DNA of 64,000 nt. It comes from F1-80-MAGs062 sp046345315. Lineage in GTDB: Bacteria > Planctomycetota > Planctomycetia > Planctomycetales > Planctomycetaceae. Positions 1 to 8,864 of the stretch are shown here, piece by piece. The notes under the pieces were generated by a model that worked only from the letters and a program-made list of their open reading frames with translations, was not told the origin of the DNA and searched no databases. The stretch lies in NCBI GenBank assembly GCA_046345315.1, contig JBKDKA010000022.1:10310-74309 (forward strand), in the 5' to 3' direction. The position numbers and the translations under genes are program-made. Numbering within the stretch: position 1 is the first letter of the stretch; each line of letters opens with the position of its first letter.

Positions 1-173
1 TTCGCCGTCATCGTCCGTACCAGCGAGTCCTTTACATCAGCGGACATACAGACGACGAGATCGTTCGCCGTGAGATGACGAATGCCACGGAATCATTTCT
101 TCAGAAACCGTTTACGGCGCTCGGACTTGCTCGAAAAGTCCGGTCGGTACTTGATGCTGCCGGCGGCGGATAG
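1..173 (+). CDS. Response-regulator receiver (REC) domain, C-terminal end of a truncated gene
   Basis: The frame starting at base 3 is open from the window edge to TAG at 171-173 and encodes about 56 residues. It reads VLYISGHTDDEIVRREM, then FLQKPFTALGLARKVRSVLD. This matches the end of a CheY-like receiver domain: the beta4 strand with a Ser/Gly switch position, the invariant Lys-Pro pair after beta5, and the final helix. The ending with little after the last helix is typical of hybrid histidine kinases whose receiver domain is last, and the style 'LYISGHTDDEIV' is common there. The phospho-accepting Asp and any kinase part lie upstream of the window, so hybrid kinase versus stand-alone regulator cannot be decided. 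Confidence 0.8.
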   Translation, partial: RRHRPYQRVLYISGHTDDEIVRREMTNATESFLQKPFTALGLARKVRSVLDAAGGG

Positions 174-245
174 AGCGAGCACGGGCGGAAATCTCCGAGC
201 AGAGCACAGTCATCACTCTGGATTGCGGGTGCACGCAGAATTCCA

Positions 246-1439
246 ATGATTCTTTTCAGGACGGGGTGTACGAGCATGGTGCTGTTCTCAGTCAGATCCT
301 CTCACACGCAGCAGCATCTGTTGCACATGTTCCTCACATACGTCGTCGCAGTCACCTGCTGCGATTCGTTGTTCGCTGCTGTTGAGCCGGGTTCCGGGGA
401 CGCATCCTCTGTCGAGGGAATCCTGCTCACTCAGGCTGCGGAAGCTGGTGCAAAGGTCGACAGGGAGCCCACTGCTCCGCAGAAGCCTGCGGAGACAACG
501 ACAACCGACGAACTGCAGTATGTTCGAATTCGAAGGGATTCGAAGAATCTTGCTCAGGCGCTGGAGACTCCCGTCATCACGATGAAAGGGTCACGAAAGT
601 TTCCGTCAGCTCAGGTTGATCTGATCGGAGCGATCCATCTCGGTGAACCCGAGTACTACACCCGGCTGAATCAGCTCTTCAAAAGTTATGATGTGCTGCT
701 CTATGAGGCCGTCATGCCGGAGGAAGCGGTGCGTCAGGGATTTCGGCCTGGTGGAGCTCGCGGTGCGGGACGACCGGAGTTATCCGATGAAGAAGAATGG
801 AATGAAACCAAAATCGGGCTCGCAGCGATTTCAGTCCTGCAGCTGGGAATGAAGGACGCGCTGGGCCTTCAGTTTCAGCTTGCCGGTGTAGATTACTCTG
901 AAAGCAATTTCGTACACGCGGACATGACGTCGGAAGAATTTGAAGAGTCGATGCGGCGGCGGGGTGAGTCCTTTTCGGAGATGCTCGCGAAAGAAATGAG
1001 CAAAGCTATTGTGACTCAGCAGGAACAGAATCCGATTGCCACGAATCTGGATCTCATGCTGTCGGCATTGTCGTCAGATCGCTTTTTTCGAATCCGTCGA
1101 ATTGTCGCGGTTCAGCTTGCGAAGATGGATGAAGCAGAGGCGTTTTCCGGACCGGACGGAACCTCAACGATCATCACCGAACGGAACATCAAGGCCGTTA
1201 AGGTGCTTGATCGTGAACTGAAGCGAAAACGCCGGAAGATCGGAATCTTTTACGGTGCTGCTCATCTCGCCGACATGGAGAAACGAATTCAGACAGAACT
1301 CGGGTTCGAGCGAAGCGGGGAAACGTGGCTCACAGCCTGGAACCTGCGTCGGAACTCGGAAGCGACTTCGAAGAAAAGCGAGCAGAACGAAAAGGCGGGA
1401 TCCCCGAATTCCGGTAGAGCCGTTCCCGGCAGGAAGTGA
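246..1439 (+). CDS. Exported TraB/GumN-like protein
   Basis: This 397-residue protein has a hydrophobic stretch at about residues 28-45 that suggests a signal peptide or membrane anchor; ATG at 276 is an alternative start. The mature part opens with LIGAIHLGEPEYY (His131) and LLYEAV (Glu154), and ends with IGIFYGAAHLADM. This His ... Glu ... Y-G-A-x-H arrangement is the signature pattern of the TraB/PrgY/GumN family, a putative metal-dependent peptidase-like fold. A Pro/Thr-rich linker (about 50-95) separates the signal region from the domain. The neighbours (a receiver-domain protein upstream, a sigma factor downstream) do not suggest a pathway. The family assignment rests on motifs only, and the substrate is unknown. 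Confidence 0.6.
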   Translation: MILFRTGCTSMVLFSVRSSHTQQHLLHMFLTYVVAVTCCDSLFAAVEPGSGDASSVEGILLTQAAEAGAKVDREPTAPQKPAETTTTDELQYVRIRRDSKNLAQALETPVITMKGSRKFPSAQVDLIGAIHLGEPEYYTRLNQLFKSYDVLLYEAVMPEEAVRQGFRPGGARGAGRPELSDEEEWNETKIGLAAISVLQLGMKDALGLQFQLAGVDYSESNFVHADMTSEEFEESMRRRGESFSEMLAKEMSKAIVTQQEQNPIATNLDLMLSALSSDRFFRIRRIVAVQLAKMDEAEAFSGPDGTSTIITERNIKAVKVLDRELKRKRRKIGIFYGAAHLADMEKRIQTELGFERSGETWLTAWNLRRNSEATSKKSEQNEKAGSPNSGRAVPGRK

Positions 1440-1764
1440 AGCTAGACTGCCTTGAAACCTTCGTGAGCCTTCGATTTACCGGCATCTGACCGTCATTACG
1501 ACGTTTGTTCACTGCAAGGCGGTGTCAAACTGTGACTGCTGTACAGAATTGAAGTTTTTTTATGGAAAAAGTTGCTCTTCGGACAAAGGATTCTGGAGAA
1601 TACGACGGCATCCGGAGCAAATTCCCCTGAGAATCTCCAATACAGCCGCCGGAATCCGCTCAGCCTGATATTTCAGATCCGGATTCTGCGGAATCGTCAC
1701 AAACAGTTCCAACACCTCGATGCCGTTCTGCGTAGGAAAACTGCGAGCAGAAAGGCGTTCTGAA
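1440..1764. other. Intergenic region, no gene recognised
   Basis: This stretch lies between the TraB-like gene and the sigma factor gene. Short open frames on both strands look like shadows. No hairpin followed by a T-run, no repeat family member and no RNA gene were recognised. The promoter of the sigma/zf-HC2 pair should lie here, but no convincing box pair was found by eye. Confidence 0.4.
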
Positions 1765-2409
1765 ATGCAGACCATGTCCGAGCCGGACGCAGAAAACCTG
1801 TCGTACGACATGACGGAGCCGGACTCCGGGGATGTCGTCTTCGCTGCCAGTGAAGCCCGGCTGGTCAATAGTGCTCGGAACGGCGACCAGGAAGCCTTCG
1901 GAACCTTGTTTGCTCGGTACGAACGTCGTGTGCTGAAGGTGATTCGGCGTTTTGTTCCTGACTCGGAACTTGCTCTGGACCTGATGCAGGAATCGTTTCT
2001 CCGTGCATACGAGCGACTTGATCAGTTTGATCCGTCTCGTCGGTTTGGACCGTGGCTGTTTCGGCTGGCAGTGAACCTGACTTATGATCATCTGCGTCGG
2101 CAGAAGCGGCGTGGAAAATGGTCATTGTTCAGTGAGGCTGGCGACGGCGACGGTCCGGATCCATCTGCAGCTGATCCGAGGGCTCATCAGGATCTGGCTC
2201 AGGAAGTTCATACGGTTCTCGAACAGATTCCGGAAACGTATCGGACAGTGCTGATTCTTCGCGATCTTGAGGGATTCTGCACGTCGGAAGTGGCTGCCGT
2301 GACAGAGCGGACCGAAGCGACCGTTCGATGGCGACTTGCGGAGGCTCGCAAAATGTTCAAGGAAGCCTGGGAGCGTCGCGAACAGTGTATCGAGAGAGAA
2401 CGTTACTGA
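1765..2409 (+). CDS. ECF-type RNA polymerase sigma factor
   Basis: The 214-residue product has a sigma-70 region 2 (from about EAFGTLFARYERRVLKVIR through DLMQESFLRAYERLDQF to the WLFRLAVNLTYDHLRRQKRR helix). A short acidic linker precedes region 4 (IPETYRTVLILRDLEGF, then a helix-turn-helix with AEARKMFKEAW). Regions 1 and 3 are absent, as expected for an ECF factor. ATG 1765 is preferred because AAAGG lies at 1751-1755; the frame is also open from ATG 1720. The gene downstream encodes a zf-HC2 protein with a membrane segment, the usual layout for a sigma factor held by a membrane-bound anti-sigma factor. Which genes it controls cannot be read from the window. Confidence 0.93.
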   Translation: MQTMSEPDAENLSYDMTEPDSGDVVFAASEARLVNSARNGDQEAFGTLFARYERRVLKVIRRFVPDSELALDLMQESFLRAYERLDQFDPSRRFGPWLFRLAVNLTYDHLRRQKRRGKWSLFSEAGDGDGPDPSAADPRAHQDLAQEVHTVLEQIPETYRTVLILRDLEGFCTSEVAAVTERTEATVRWRLAEARKMFKEAWERREQCIERERY

Positions 2410-2443
2410 CGTATTGCTGGTTACTGGGAAAAGGAATTGAACG

Positions 2444-3055
2444 ATGAATTGCGCTGATGCACGTCATCTGATTCACCTGGATGCGGGAAACGACCTGCAT
2501 TCGGAAGAAGAGCATGATCTGGCTGGTCACATGGAATGCTGTGCAGACTGCCGGTCGTACCATTCCCGGATGCTGCAGGCGATGAGTGCTCTTCAGGCTC
2601 TGCGTGATTTCGATACGGAAGTTTCTGTGTCTGGTCGCGGACTTTCAGAAGGCTCGCGGTCTTCATCGTCTGTCAAAAGCAGTGGTTCCGGGAGTCATCG
2701 AGTATCGTCGGATTCCTGGGCGGCGCTGGCGTCTCGATTGCCGCCGAGAAGCCGAACTCGACCTGTAACTCGCCGATTCAACATGCAGGTGGCGGTGCTG
2801 AGTGTGTGTTCGCTGGCGCTGGCGGTCGTCACGACGATTCAGGCTCTTCCGACAGCAAACACATCCCTGTCTTCAGTTGCCGTTCCGGAGCGAATGAGCG
2901 GAACGCCGGTTTACTGGGGAAATTCTCCTTCGGTGATTCCAGCGGGGTATCTGGCGCCTCAGTCGCTGAGCGGCGGGGCATTTTCAGATTCTGAGCCACA
3001 GAATTCCGTCGCGATTCCCTGGACGGACAAATCAGAGGCTCCGCAGTCCTTCTGA
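2444..3055 (+). CDS. Putative zf-HC2 membrane anti-sigma factor
   Basis: The protein has 203 residues and starts 34 bases after the sigma factor gene, with AAGGA upstream of its ATG. The N-terminus carries the H-x3-C-x2-C zinc motif of anti-sigma factors (His29, Cys33, Cys36). A Ser-rich linker follows, then one predicted membrane helix at about residues 108-130 (QVAVLSVCSLALAVVTTIQA), then a Pro/Ser-rich tail. The topology is cytoplasmic zinc domain, transmembrane helix, outside tail, as in anti-sigma factors that hold an ECF sigma factor until a signal arrives. The role is inferred from the motif and gene order. A terminator-like hairpin lies about 90 bases downstream. Confidence 0.8.
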   Translation: MNCADARHLIHLDAGNDLHSEEEHDLAGHMECCADCRSYHSRMLQAMSALQALRDFDTEVSVSGRGLSEGSRSSSSVKSSGSGSHRVSSDSWAALASRLPPRSRTRPVTRRFNMQVAVLSVCSLALAVVTTIQALPTANTSLSSVAVPERMSGTPVYWGNSPSVIPAGYLAPQSLSGGAFSDSEPQNSVAIPWTDKSEAPQSF

Positions 3056-3146
3056 AACTGCTGTGGCAGCCTGAACGTATTCTGGCAGCGACCGACAGAC
3101 TGCTTTCAGGCAGTGGCTCCGGCGAACAATATTGAAAATCAAATGA

Positions 3147-3181
3147 ACGGGCAGAAGGATCAGATTCTTCTGCCCGTTTTT
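3147..3181 (+). terminator. Rho-independent terminator after the sigma/zf-HC2 pair
   Basis: A perfect 11-base stem (ACGGGCAGAAG at 3147-3157 with CTTCTGCCCGT at 3167-3177) closes a 9-base loop and runs into a T-tract ending at 3181. It lies about 90 bases after the zf-HC2 gene and before rimO. Confidence 0.85.
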
Positions 3182-3400
3182 CTTCGCCACTGTCGCTGAT
3201 CGACGCGGTTTGTGCGGGGTCTGAGGAAAAGATGCCAAACTGCTCGATCCGCTGTGGCAGTTCCGGGATTGACGGGTAAGATTGCCGGAAACTGACGGCA
3301 GATGCTTGGCTGTTTTCATGCCTCGCGCGCCGAATTCCGTGCCTCGGTGGGTTACAGCCGGGGCCACTTTTCCTCCCTCATTGATCCCGACTTCGACTCC

Positions 3401-4870
3401 ATGAGTTCACTTCCCATCATCGATCTGTCTGAAACTGGTCCTGTCACGGGGCTGCAGTCCGGAGCACTCGGCACCGGGCCGAGTCGAGGCACCTACGCAT
3501 TCGTGAGCCTGGGCTGTCCGAAGAACCTGGTCGACAGCGAAAAAATGCTGGGAAACCTCGCTGTTGAGGGGTATACGCTCGTCTCGGAACCCGAGGGCGC
3601 AGATTTTGTCATCGTCAACACCTGCGGATTCATCGAAAGTTCGCGGCTCGAGTCGCGATCCGTGATTCAGGAAATGCTCGACCTGAAGAAGGCCGGGAAA
3701 ACACGTGGTGTCATCGTTGCGGGGTGTCTTCCGGAGCGGCTTGAAGAAGGTGGACTGCTGAAAGAGATGCCGGACATTGACCATGTGGTCGGTGTCTTCG
3801 GCCGTGACGAGATTGCTCGAGTGGCCGATCGCCTCGTGGGTGGAATCCGGGAGCAGCGCGAATTGTTTCGCCCCGCTCCGATTCGAGCTCTTGATGATCG
3901 AGCTCGGCTTCGAATCACGCCTCAGCATTACGCTTACCTGAAGATTTCAGAAGGTTGTGATCGGACCTGCACGTTCTGCTCCATTCCCGGAATGCGAGGG
4001 AAGCACGTCACCAAGCCGATCGAAATGATTCTCGAAGAGGCCAGAGAACTTGTTGCCGACGGAGTCCGTGAGCTGATTCTGGTAGCACAGGATACCACTT
4101 ATTACGGTCTGGATCTTTACGGCGAAGTGCGTCTGGCCGAGCTCCTGCGTCAGCTGCACACGGTGGAAGGGCTGGACTGGATTCGGCTGATGTATCTTTA
4201 TCCGATCAATTTCACCGACGAGGTGATCGATGTGATCGCGGAGTCACCTCTGATTCTTCCGTACCTTGATATGCCACTTCAGCACATCAATTCTGCGGTT
4301 CTGAAACGCATGCAGCGGCGAGTCAGTTCAGAGCAGACTCGGGAACTGGTGCACAAGCTTCGGGAACGTATCCCGAACCTTGTCATGCGAACGACGTTCA
4401 TCGCGGGATTTCCTGGTGAGACGGATGCACAGTTCGAAGAGCTGAGAGATTTCGTCGCCGAAATGCGGTTCGAACGGATGGGTGTGTTTACCTATTCTCT
4501 GGAACCCGGAACTCCGGCTGTGAAGCTCGATGGTCACCTGCCGGAGGAAGTGAAAGAAGCACGTCGCGATGAGCTGATGGCGCTGCAGCAGCAGATCGCC
4601 TTTGAGCATGCCGACTCGCTCATCGGCTACGAAGTCGATGTCATGATCGACGAACAGCTGGAAGAGGGAGTTTGGGCCGGAAGATCGTACGCAGACGCGC
4701 CGGAGATTGATTCGACAGTTTTCGTCAGCGGGGAAGGACTTGAACCGGGTGACCTCGTACCAGTGGAGATCATAGAACGACAGGATTATGATCTCACGGG
4801 AATGCTGTCAATGAGTGGTGACGGCGACGAGATGGACGATGAAGAATCAGAGAGCTCGGAATCTCGCTGA
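3401..4870 (+). CDS. rimO: Ribosomal protein uS12 methylthiotransferase RimO
   Basis: RimO is a radical-SAM enzyme that adds a methylthio group to a conserved Asp of ribosomal protein uS12. From ATG 3401 the protein has 489 residues. The N-terminal MTTase domain shows LGCPKNLVDSEKMLG and NTCGFIESSR, with the three cluster Cys spread over CPKN, CGF and GCLPER. The radical-SAM motif C-x3-C-x2-C is Cys186, Cys190, Cys193 in SEGCDRTCTFCSIP. A TRAM-like domain follows, ending near the Asp/Glu-rich tail. The 'SIP' after the SAM motif and MRGKHVTKP favour RimO over MiaB. The frame is open from 3302, which would add 33 residues unlike the family. pgsA follows 77 bases later on the same strand. Confidence 0.95.
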   Translation: MSSLPIIDLSETGPVTGLQSGALGTGPSRGTYAFVSLGCPKNLVDSEKMLGNLAVEGYTLVSEPEGADFVIVNTCGFIESSRLESRSVIQEMLDLKKAGKTRGVIVAGCLPERLEEGGLLKEMPDIDHVVGVFGRDEIARVADRLVGGIREQRELFRPAPIRALDDRARLRITPQHYAYLKISEGCDRTCTFCSIPGMRGKHVTKPIEMILEEARELVADGVRELILVAQDTTYYGLDLYGEVRLAELLRQLHTVEGLDWIRLMYLYPINFTDEVIDVIAESPLILPYLDMPLQHINSAVLKRMQRRVSSEQTRELVHKLRERIPNLVMRTTFIAGFPGETDAQFEELRDFVAEMRFERMGVFTYSLEPGTPAVKLDGHLPEEVKEARRDELMALQQQIAFEHADSLIGYEVDVMIDEQLEEGVWAGRSYADAPEIDSTVFVSGEGLEPGDLVPVEIIERQDYDLTGMLSMSGDGDEMDDEESESSESR

Positions 4871-4947
4871 GGTCTCTCGCAGGTTCTCCATCACGCAGGC
4901 AGACGCGTTCAGAATCTTTACTTTGTTTCATCAGGACGTCTCGGTTC

Positions 4948-5565
4948 ATGTCGTCGGATACTTCGTCGCAATCTGCAGCAGCTTCGCGGCGCGTCTTTGG
5001 CCGCGAATCGCTCAATTTGCCGAATCTGATCACGCTGAGCCGGCTGATACTGGCCTTCCTTCTGTTTGCACTGATTGCCGCGGGCGGATGGTGGATTACA
5101 TCCGCTGTGCTTTTCGTGTTCGCTGCAACAACAGACGCTCTTGATGGCTATCTCGCCAGACGCTATGGGCAGATCACGGTGCTTGGAAGGATTCTGGATC
5201 CGTTCGTCGACAAGATCATCGTCTGTGGTACGTTTATTTTTCTGATGAAGCCACCCGGTGACCTCGATGCCGGTGTCTCCGCCTGGATGGTGACGACAAT
5301 CATCGGCCGAGAGATGTTCGTCTCCACACTGCGAGGCCTGCTTGAGAAAGAAGGCAAGGACTTCTCCGCCAGTTTCAGCGGAAAGGCCAAGATGGCTCTT
5401 CAGTGCGTAGCCGTGACACTCTGCCTTGCATCGCTTTCACCGGCGCTGAATGAGTTGCCGATGTTTCTGACTCTGCGGAGTGTCGTTCTGATCGCAGCTG
5501 TCATCGTGACCGTGTGGAGCGGCCTGATCTACGTGTTTCGCGGAGCAGCACTGCTGCAGGAATGA
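4948..5565 (+). CDS. pgsA: CDP-diacylglycerol--glycerol-3-phosphate 3-phosphatidyltransferase
   Basis: The enzyme makes phosphatidylglycerophosphate, the committed step toward phosphatidylglycerol and cardiolipin, in the cytoplasmic membrane. The 205-residue protein carries the complete CDP-alcohol phosphotransferase motif D-x2-D-G-x2-A-R-x8-G-x3-D-x3-D (Asp63, Asp66, Gly67, Ala70, Arg71, Gly80, Asp84, Asp88). It begins with NLPNLITLSRL, the usual opening of PgsA, and has several membrane helices. A polar N-terminal extension of about 20 residues precedes this. The length fits the family. The gene lies 77 bases after rimO and may share its transcript. PgsA rather than phosphatidylserine synthase is chosen from the NLPNLITLSR start and the size. 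Confidence 0.9.
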   Translation: MSSDTSSQSAAASRRVFGRESLNLPNLITLSRLILAFLLFALIAAGGWWITSAVLFVFAATTDALDGYLARRYGQITVLGRILDPFVDKIIVCGTFIFLMKPPGDLDAGVSAWMVTTIIGREMFVSTLRGLLEKEGKDFSASFSGKAKMALQCVAVTLCLASLSPALNELPMFLTLRSVVLIAAVIVTVWSGLIYVFRGAALLQE

Positions 5566-6064
5566 TCTCGGCGAACAGATCGAACAGCGCCCTGCTCTTT
5601 GCTGAAACGACCGATGGTTCTGAAATGAGCTCTAACTGGACAGCGCCATGTTCCAGGAAAGTCAGGAAAGGCGGAACCTCGTCAAGGCCACAATCCGGGA
5701 GGGCGAGGCTCCTGCCGAGCCGTCTTCACGGGCGACGTTAATTGGCCGAAGCGGCTCAGCAGGAGCTTCGCCCTCCCTGCAGGGTGTGGTAAACGATATT
5801 CCTCGAACCGGATTGCCTCATTCGCTCACCGATGATGAGGTAACGATGGAATCAGTATACGACTTCGTTGGCACAAGTCATTTGCTGGTAATCATTTCCC
5901 GCGTCTTCAACACGAAACATGGTGCTGTCCAGCCAGGGCATTGTCAGTCATCAATTGATGGAAAACGAAACGTAGTTCTTGTGTGCCACTGGCTATGCCA
6001 GTGCTGTTGGTTCAGGAACACTGGCATAGCCAGTGGCACACATCAATGGATCGTTGACAGAGCT
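5566..6064. other. Repeat-rich intergenic region between pgsA and the DUF1080 gene
   Basis: This 499-base stretch separates two convergent genes and contains two palindromic elements, described separately (5695-5777 and 5939-6065). The long open frame across it on the plus strand is made of repeat sequence plus the antisense of the next gene. No gene was recognised. Confidence 0.7.
5695..5777. repeat. Dispersed palindrome, GGGAGGGCGAGGCTCCTGCC family, copy 1
   Basis: The left arm at 5695-5722 pairs with the right arm at 5752-5777 (CGGCTCAGCAGGAGCTTCGC and on), leaving a loop of about 29 bases. Related copies lie at 14230-14312, 30437-30464 (half) and 30642-30725, with half-site traces near 14053-14080 and 22660-22687. 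The homology to the 14.2-kb copy extends outward on the left, starting near 5633 with AACTGGACAGCGCCATGTTC. Confidence 0.85.
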
Positions 6065-6065
6065 C
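5939..6065. repeat. MITE-like palindromic element, GTGTGCCACTGGCTATGCCA family, copy A
   Basis: The central hairpin has 23-base arms at 5981-6003 and 6019-6041. Outside the hairpin, 5939-5960 and 6041-6062 form a weaker second pair of inverted ends (TTGTCAGTCATC against GTTGACAG). The right end abuts the stop codon of the DUF1080 gene at 6065-6067. Other members are at 18889-19016, 30514-30605, 35258-35612 (tandem) and 52192-52322. Confidence 0.85.
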
Positions 6066-7390
6066 TATGGCAGCGACTTGATCCGAATCATCCGGAATTC
6101 GACCGGATCATTGTGGCCTGCCAGTCCGAAGTACCCCGTCTTGTTGTCTTTGCCGGGATGGGGCGTGTTACCCATGAACTCCGTCACCTGGGCGAGATCC
6201 GAATCAACGATCAGATTTCCGTTGAGCTCAATTCGGATGCGGCTGCCGTCCACGACAACTTCATGGTAGTTCCAGTCACCCGCAGGTCGAAGATAGCCAC
6301 GCGGTGCTGCCACCATCCCATAGAGCGAACCGTGGTACTGGCGTTTGTCCAGGTTCGCATACATTGGGTGCTCAGAATCCAGCAGCTGGATTTCGCACAT
6401 CGCGTCGTAAGCGGGCGTTCCTTTTGAAGGTGTCCGAATAGCAAGCCCGTTGTTACCGCCCGGTGGCACCTTGAACTCGACTCGCACTGCGAAGTTGGCG
6501 TATTCGTCTTTCGTGTGCAGTGTGCCGCCGTGTCCCGGACGACAGCGAATGACCCCGTTTGCTGCTTCATAATTCTCAACGGCGCCCGCCCAGCCGGTCA
6601 GATCTTTTCCATTGAACAGGTCCTGGTATCCTTCCGCGTCGTGATCAGCGAGAATGCGATTGGCTTCTTCTGCGGGGATCTCCCGAATCCGGATGTTTCT
6701 CCAGCGGATTTCTCCACCGTGTGTCTGAAGGTGAATCGCCCCCTGATAAAACAGCGGTGCTGCTCGGTCCCAAAAGTTCTCCAGCAGAGCGTTGTCGACA
6801 ACCAGTTTTTCGTTCAGCCAGACGGTTGTTCGAGCACCAATCTGGCGAATGCGGAACGAGTTCCATTCGCCGAAGGCTTTATCTGCGAGAACCAGAGGGT
6901 CTTTCCCTTTTGCACCCTGACCATTATTCCAGAGACCGCCACTGCCCTTGTCTGCTCCCAGAGGAAACTTCGCCTTGTCGGTGTAGTCCCAGATCTGGAC
7001 CTGGGGCGTTCCCTTCAGATAGATGCCACTGTCGGCGAGAGCCACCGTTTGGTAATCAATCACGAGTTCATAGTCGGTGAACTGCTCGTCGGTGACGAGG
7101 TATGCCCCGTGACCATCGTTGATCAGTTCACCATTCTCAACTCGCCAGTGCTTCTTCGCGTCTTCAGTCCATTCGGCCAGTTTCGCATCCCGCTCCGACT
7201 GAGACATTTCAGCCAGTTTGATGGGACTGAAATGAGGCATCCCGTGCCAGCCTGTGAGGTCTTTTCCGTTGAACAGGTCGCGGAAACCATCCTGCGCCAT
7301 CGTTGAGCTGATTCCGGAATTCAGAATCACCACGACAAAGAACACGGCGACGCCGACAATCAGACGGAAAGTACATCGAACAGATGACAT
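6065..7390 (-). CDS. Secreted protein with two DUF1080 (3-keto-disaccharide hydrolase-like) domains
   Basis: The 441-residue protein has a signal peptide (charged start, hydrophobic core at about 8-26, SSTMAQ cleavage region). Two copies of the DUF1080 concanavalin-like domain follow. Each starts with an almost identical DLFNGKDLTGW block, one near residue 37 and one near residue 258. Late strands carry GYFGLAGHNDPVEFRMIRIK, typical of the family's end. Planctomycetes carry many DUF1080 proteins, and some members act on 3-keto sugars or glycans. Here the role is inferred only as carbohydrate binding or cleavage outside the cytoplasm. The stop codon touches a palindromic element. The next gene upstream on the same strand ends 81 bases away. 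Confidence 0.88.
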   Translation of the reverse strand: MSSVRCTFRLIVGVAVFFVVVILNSGISSTMAQDGFRDLFNGKDLTGWHGMPHFSPIKLAEMSQSERDAKLAEWTEDAKKHWRVENGELINDGHGAYLVTDEQFTDYELVIDYQTVALADSGIYLKGTPQVQIWDYTDKAKFPLGADKGSGGLWNNGQGAKGKDPLVLADKAFGEWNSFRIRQIGARTTVWLNEKLVVDNALLENFWDRAAPLFYQGAIHLQTHGGEIRWRNIRIREIPAEEANRILADHDAEGYQDLFNGKDLTGWAGAVENYEAANGVIRCRPGHGGTLHTKDEYANFAVRVEFKVPPGGNNGLAIRTPSKGTPAYDAMCEIQLLDSEHPMYANLDKRQYHGSLYGMVAAPRGYLRPAGDWNYHEVVVDGSRIRIELNGNLIVDSDLAQVTEFMGNTPHPGKDNKTGYFGLAGHNDPVEFRMIRIKSLP

Positions 7391-7471
7391 AAGGGAACAT
7401 GTCCGGTGAGAGTAAAAGTGATCGGCGGGACGGAGTCGAGGCAGGGCGACACTGACTGAATCAGGAATTCG

Positions 7472-8602
7472 TCAGAGCTGTGTCTTCGTACTGGATTTGG
7501 ACGGCAGGGAAATCCATCGGACCGGCCGACGTTCAGTCGACGAGTCTGATCGGCGAACGTCTGAGCGAGTGTGTCGAACGTCTGAAGTTGATTCGCGACG
7601 TCCTGCGAGCCGCTCGGGACGCAGGACTTCTCGCAGTCCGCTGGCAACGATCGGAGTTCGTGAGCCTGACCGCTTTGTGACGTTCGGTTGATCGTTGTTG
7701 ACCTTCTTCGGCTCGTCTTCCGTCTTCTTTGGTTCATCTTCATCGACAGGCGAGAGGAAGTCCTTCTCAGTCGCAGGTGTCCCCAGTTCATCCTGCGGCT
7801 TGAGCTCTCGCTCTTCCGCCGGTTTCTCAACCGGATCCGGCGTGCCTTCTTCGTTCGACGTGTCCGGAGCATCACCTTCCAGCTTCAGAGGATCTGACAT
7901 CGGTGGCTTGTTGGTTGCTCGCGATCCGTTCGTACTCGGTGACGGGAACGTGTCATCATCGGATCCAAGGCCATCAAGCGGCTGCCGCTCTTCGTCGCGT
8001 GAGTTGTCACGGATGCCTCTGCTTCCGGAGTCCCGATCGCTTCCAGTGTCTTCCGTGTCACGTGGTTTCGATCGACCATTGTCCGGAGATCGTCGGAAAG
8101 TGTCTGTCGGCTCATCAAGCGGATCAGAATTCCGACGGTCATTCCTGCGATCCGATGCAGGTTCATCCAGTACATCACGCGACCGATCGTCACGTCTTCG
8201 TTCATCAAAGTTCGTGTCAACCTTTGGTTTCAGCGATTCGCCGGTGCTCGAAGGCGCGCATCCCCCAGCAGAACAGTCCGTACCGCAGTTCCCGGAACAG
8301 CCTGTGCTGCAACCAGTATTGCAGCAGCCACCCGTCGTCGGTGCGTAAGATGCCGCATACTGATCGCCGTAAACGCCGGCGCCCCACCATGGAGCGTAGT
8401 AGGATGTGTTCGTGAGAGCTGGTGCACCAGCGTTCCATGCGGAGTAAGGATAGTAGCCGTAGACACCACCAAGACCCCAGAACGCCGGAGTAAACGGCGG
8501 GAAGACACCGCCGTACTGAGCCTGAGCGGATCCGCCAGCAACTGTCAGTTGTGCCAGCACCACGGTTCCCAGCAAAGTAACGATTCGCAATCCACGCAGC
8601 AT
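7472..8602 (-). CDS. Exported protein of unknown function with a Cys/Gly cluster and long charged repeat region
   Basis: This 376-residue protein was not assigned to a family. A clear signal peptide (residues 1-28, ending SAQAQ) is followed by a Gly/Tyr/Trp-rich stretch (about 29-85), then a cluster of seven Cys spaced by 2-4 small residues (GGCCNTGCSTGCSGNCGTDC). The rest is highly charged and disordered-looking, rich in Arg, Asp, Ser, Pro and Glu, with repeated LDEPxxD-like blocks. Codon usage in the DR-rich part makes several long shadow frames on the other strand. The signal peptide and Cys cluster suggest an outer-compartment or surface role; no enzymatic motif is visible. Confidence 0.7.
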   Translation of the reverse strand: MLRGLRIVTLLGTVVLAQLTVAGGSAQAQYGGVFPPFTPAFWGLGGVYGYYPYSAWNAGAPALTNTSYYAPWWGAGVYGDQYAASYAPTTGGCCNTGCSTGCSGNCGTDCSAGGCAPSSTGESLKPKVDTNFDERRRDDRSRDVLDEPASDRRNDRRNSDPLDEPTDTFRRSPDNGRSKPRDTEDTGSDRDSGSRGIRDNSRDEERQPLDGLGSDDDTFPSPSTNGSRATNKPPMSDPLKLEGDAPDTSNEEGTPDPVEKPAEERELKPQDELGTPATEKDFLSPVDEDEPKKTEDEPKKVNNDQPNVTKRSGSRTPIVASGLREVLRPERLAGRRESTSDVRHTRSDVRRSDSSTERRPVRWISLPSKSSTKTQL

Positions 8603-8864
8603 TTCGACTCCCCCCGAGGAGCCCGTCCCGCTCTGTTGCAGCTGAATGGCCGCGACTCGGCAGAATGGGAAACCTGAGCCCCCTGCACGATCAGTAACAC
8701 CGTTGGAATCGGTGCAATTGCCACTGATCGCTTCTTCTATCCCTTTTACTCACGCATCTGAGCATTTGTCAAATGGGGACTTCGCAGAATCGTTCCGGCC
8801 ATCAGACTTTTCACCGGCGGTACTGATTCCAGATCGAAATGCCGGATTCGGCCTTCGGCACACG

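Noticed and set aside
5648..6427. 259-codon open frame on the plus strand
   Set aside because: It runs through two palindromic repeats and then antisense to the DUF1080 gene; the translation has no family resemblance.
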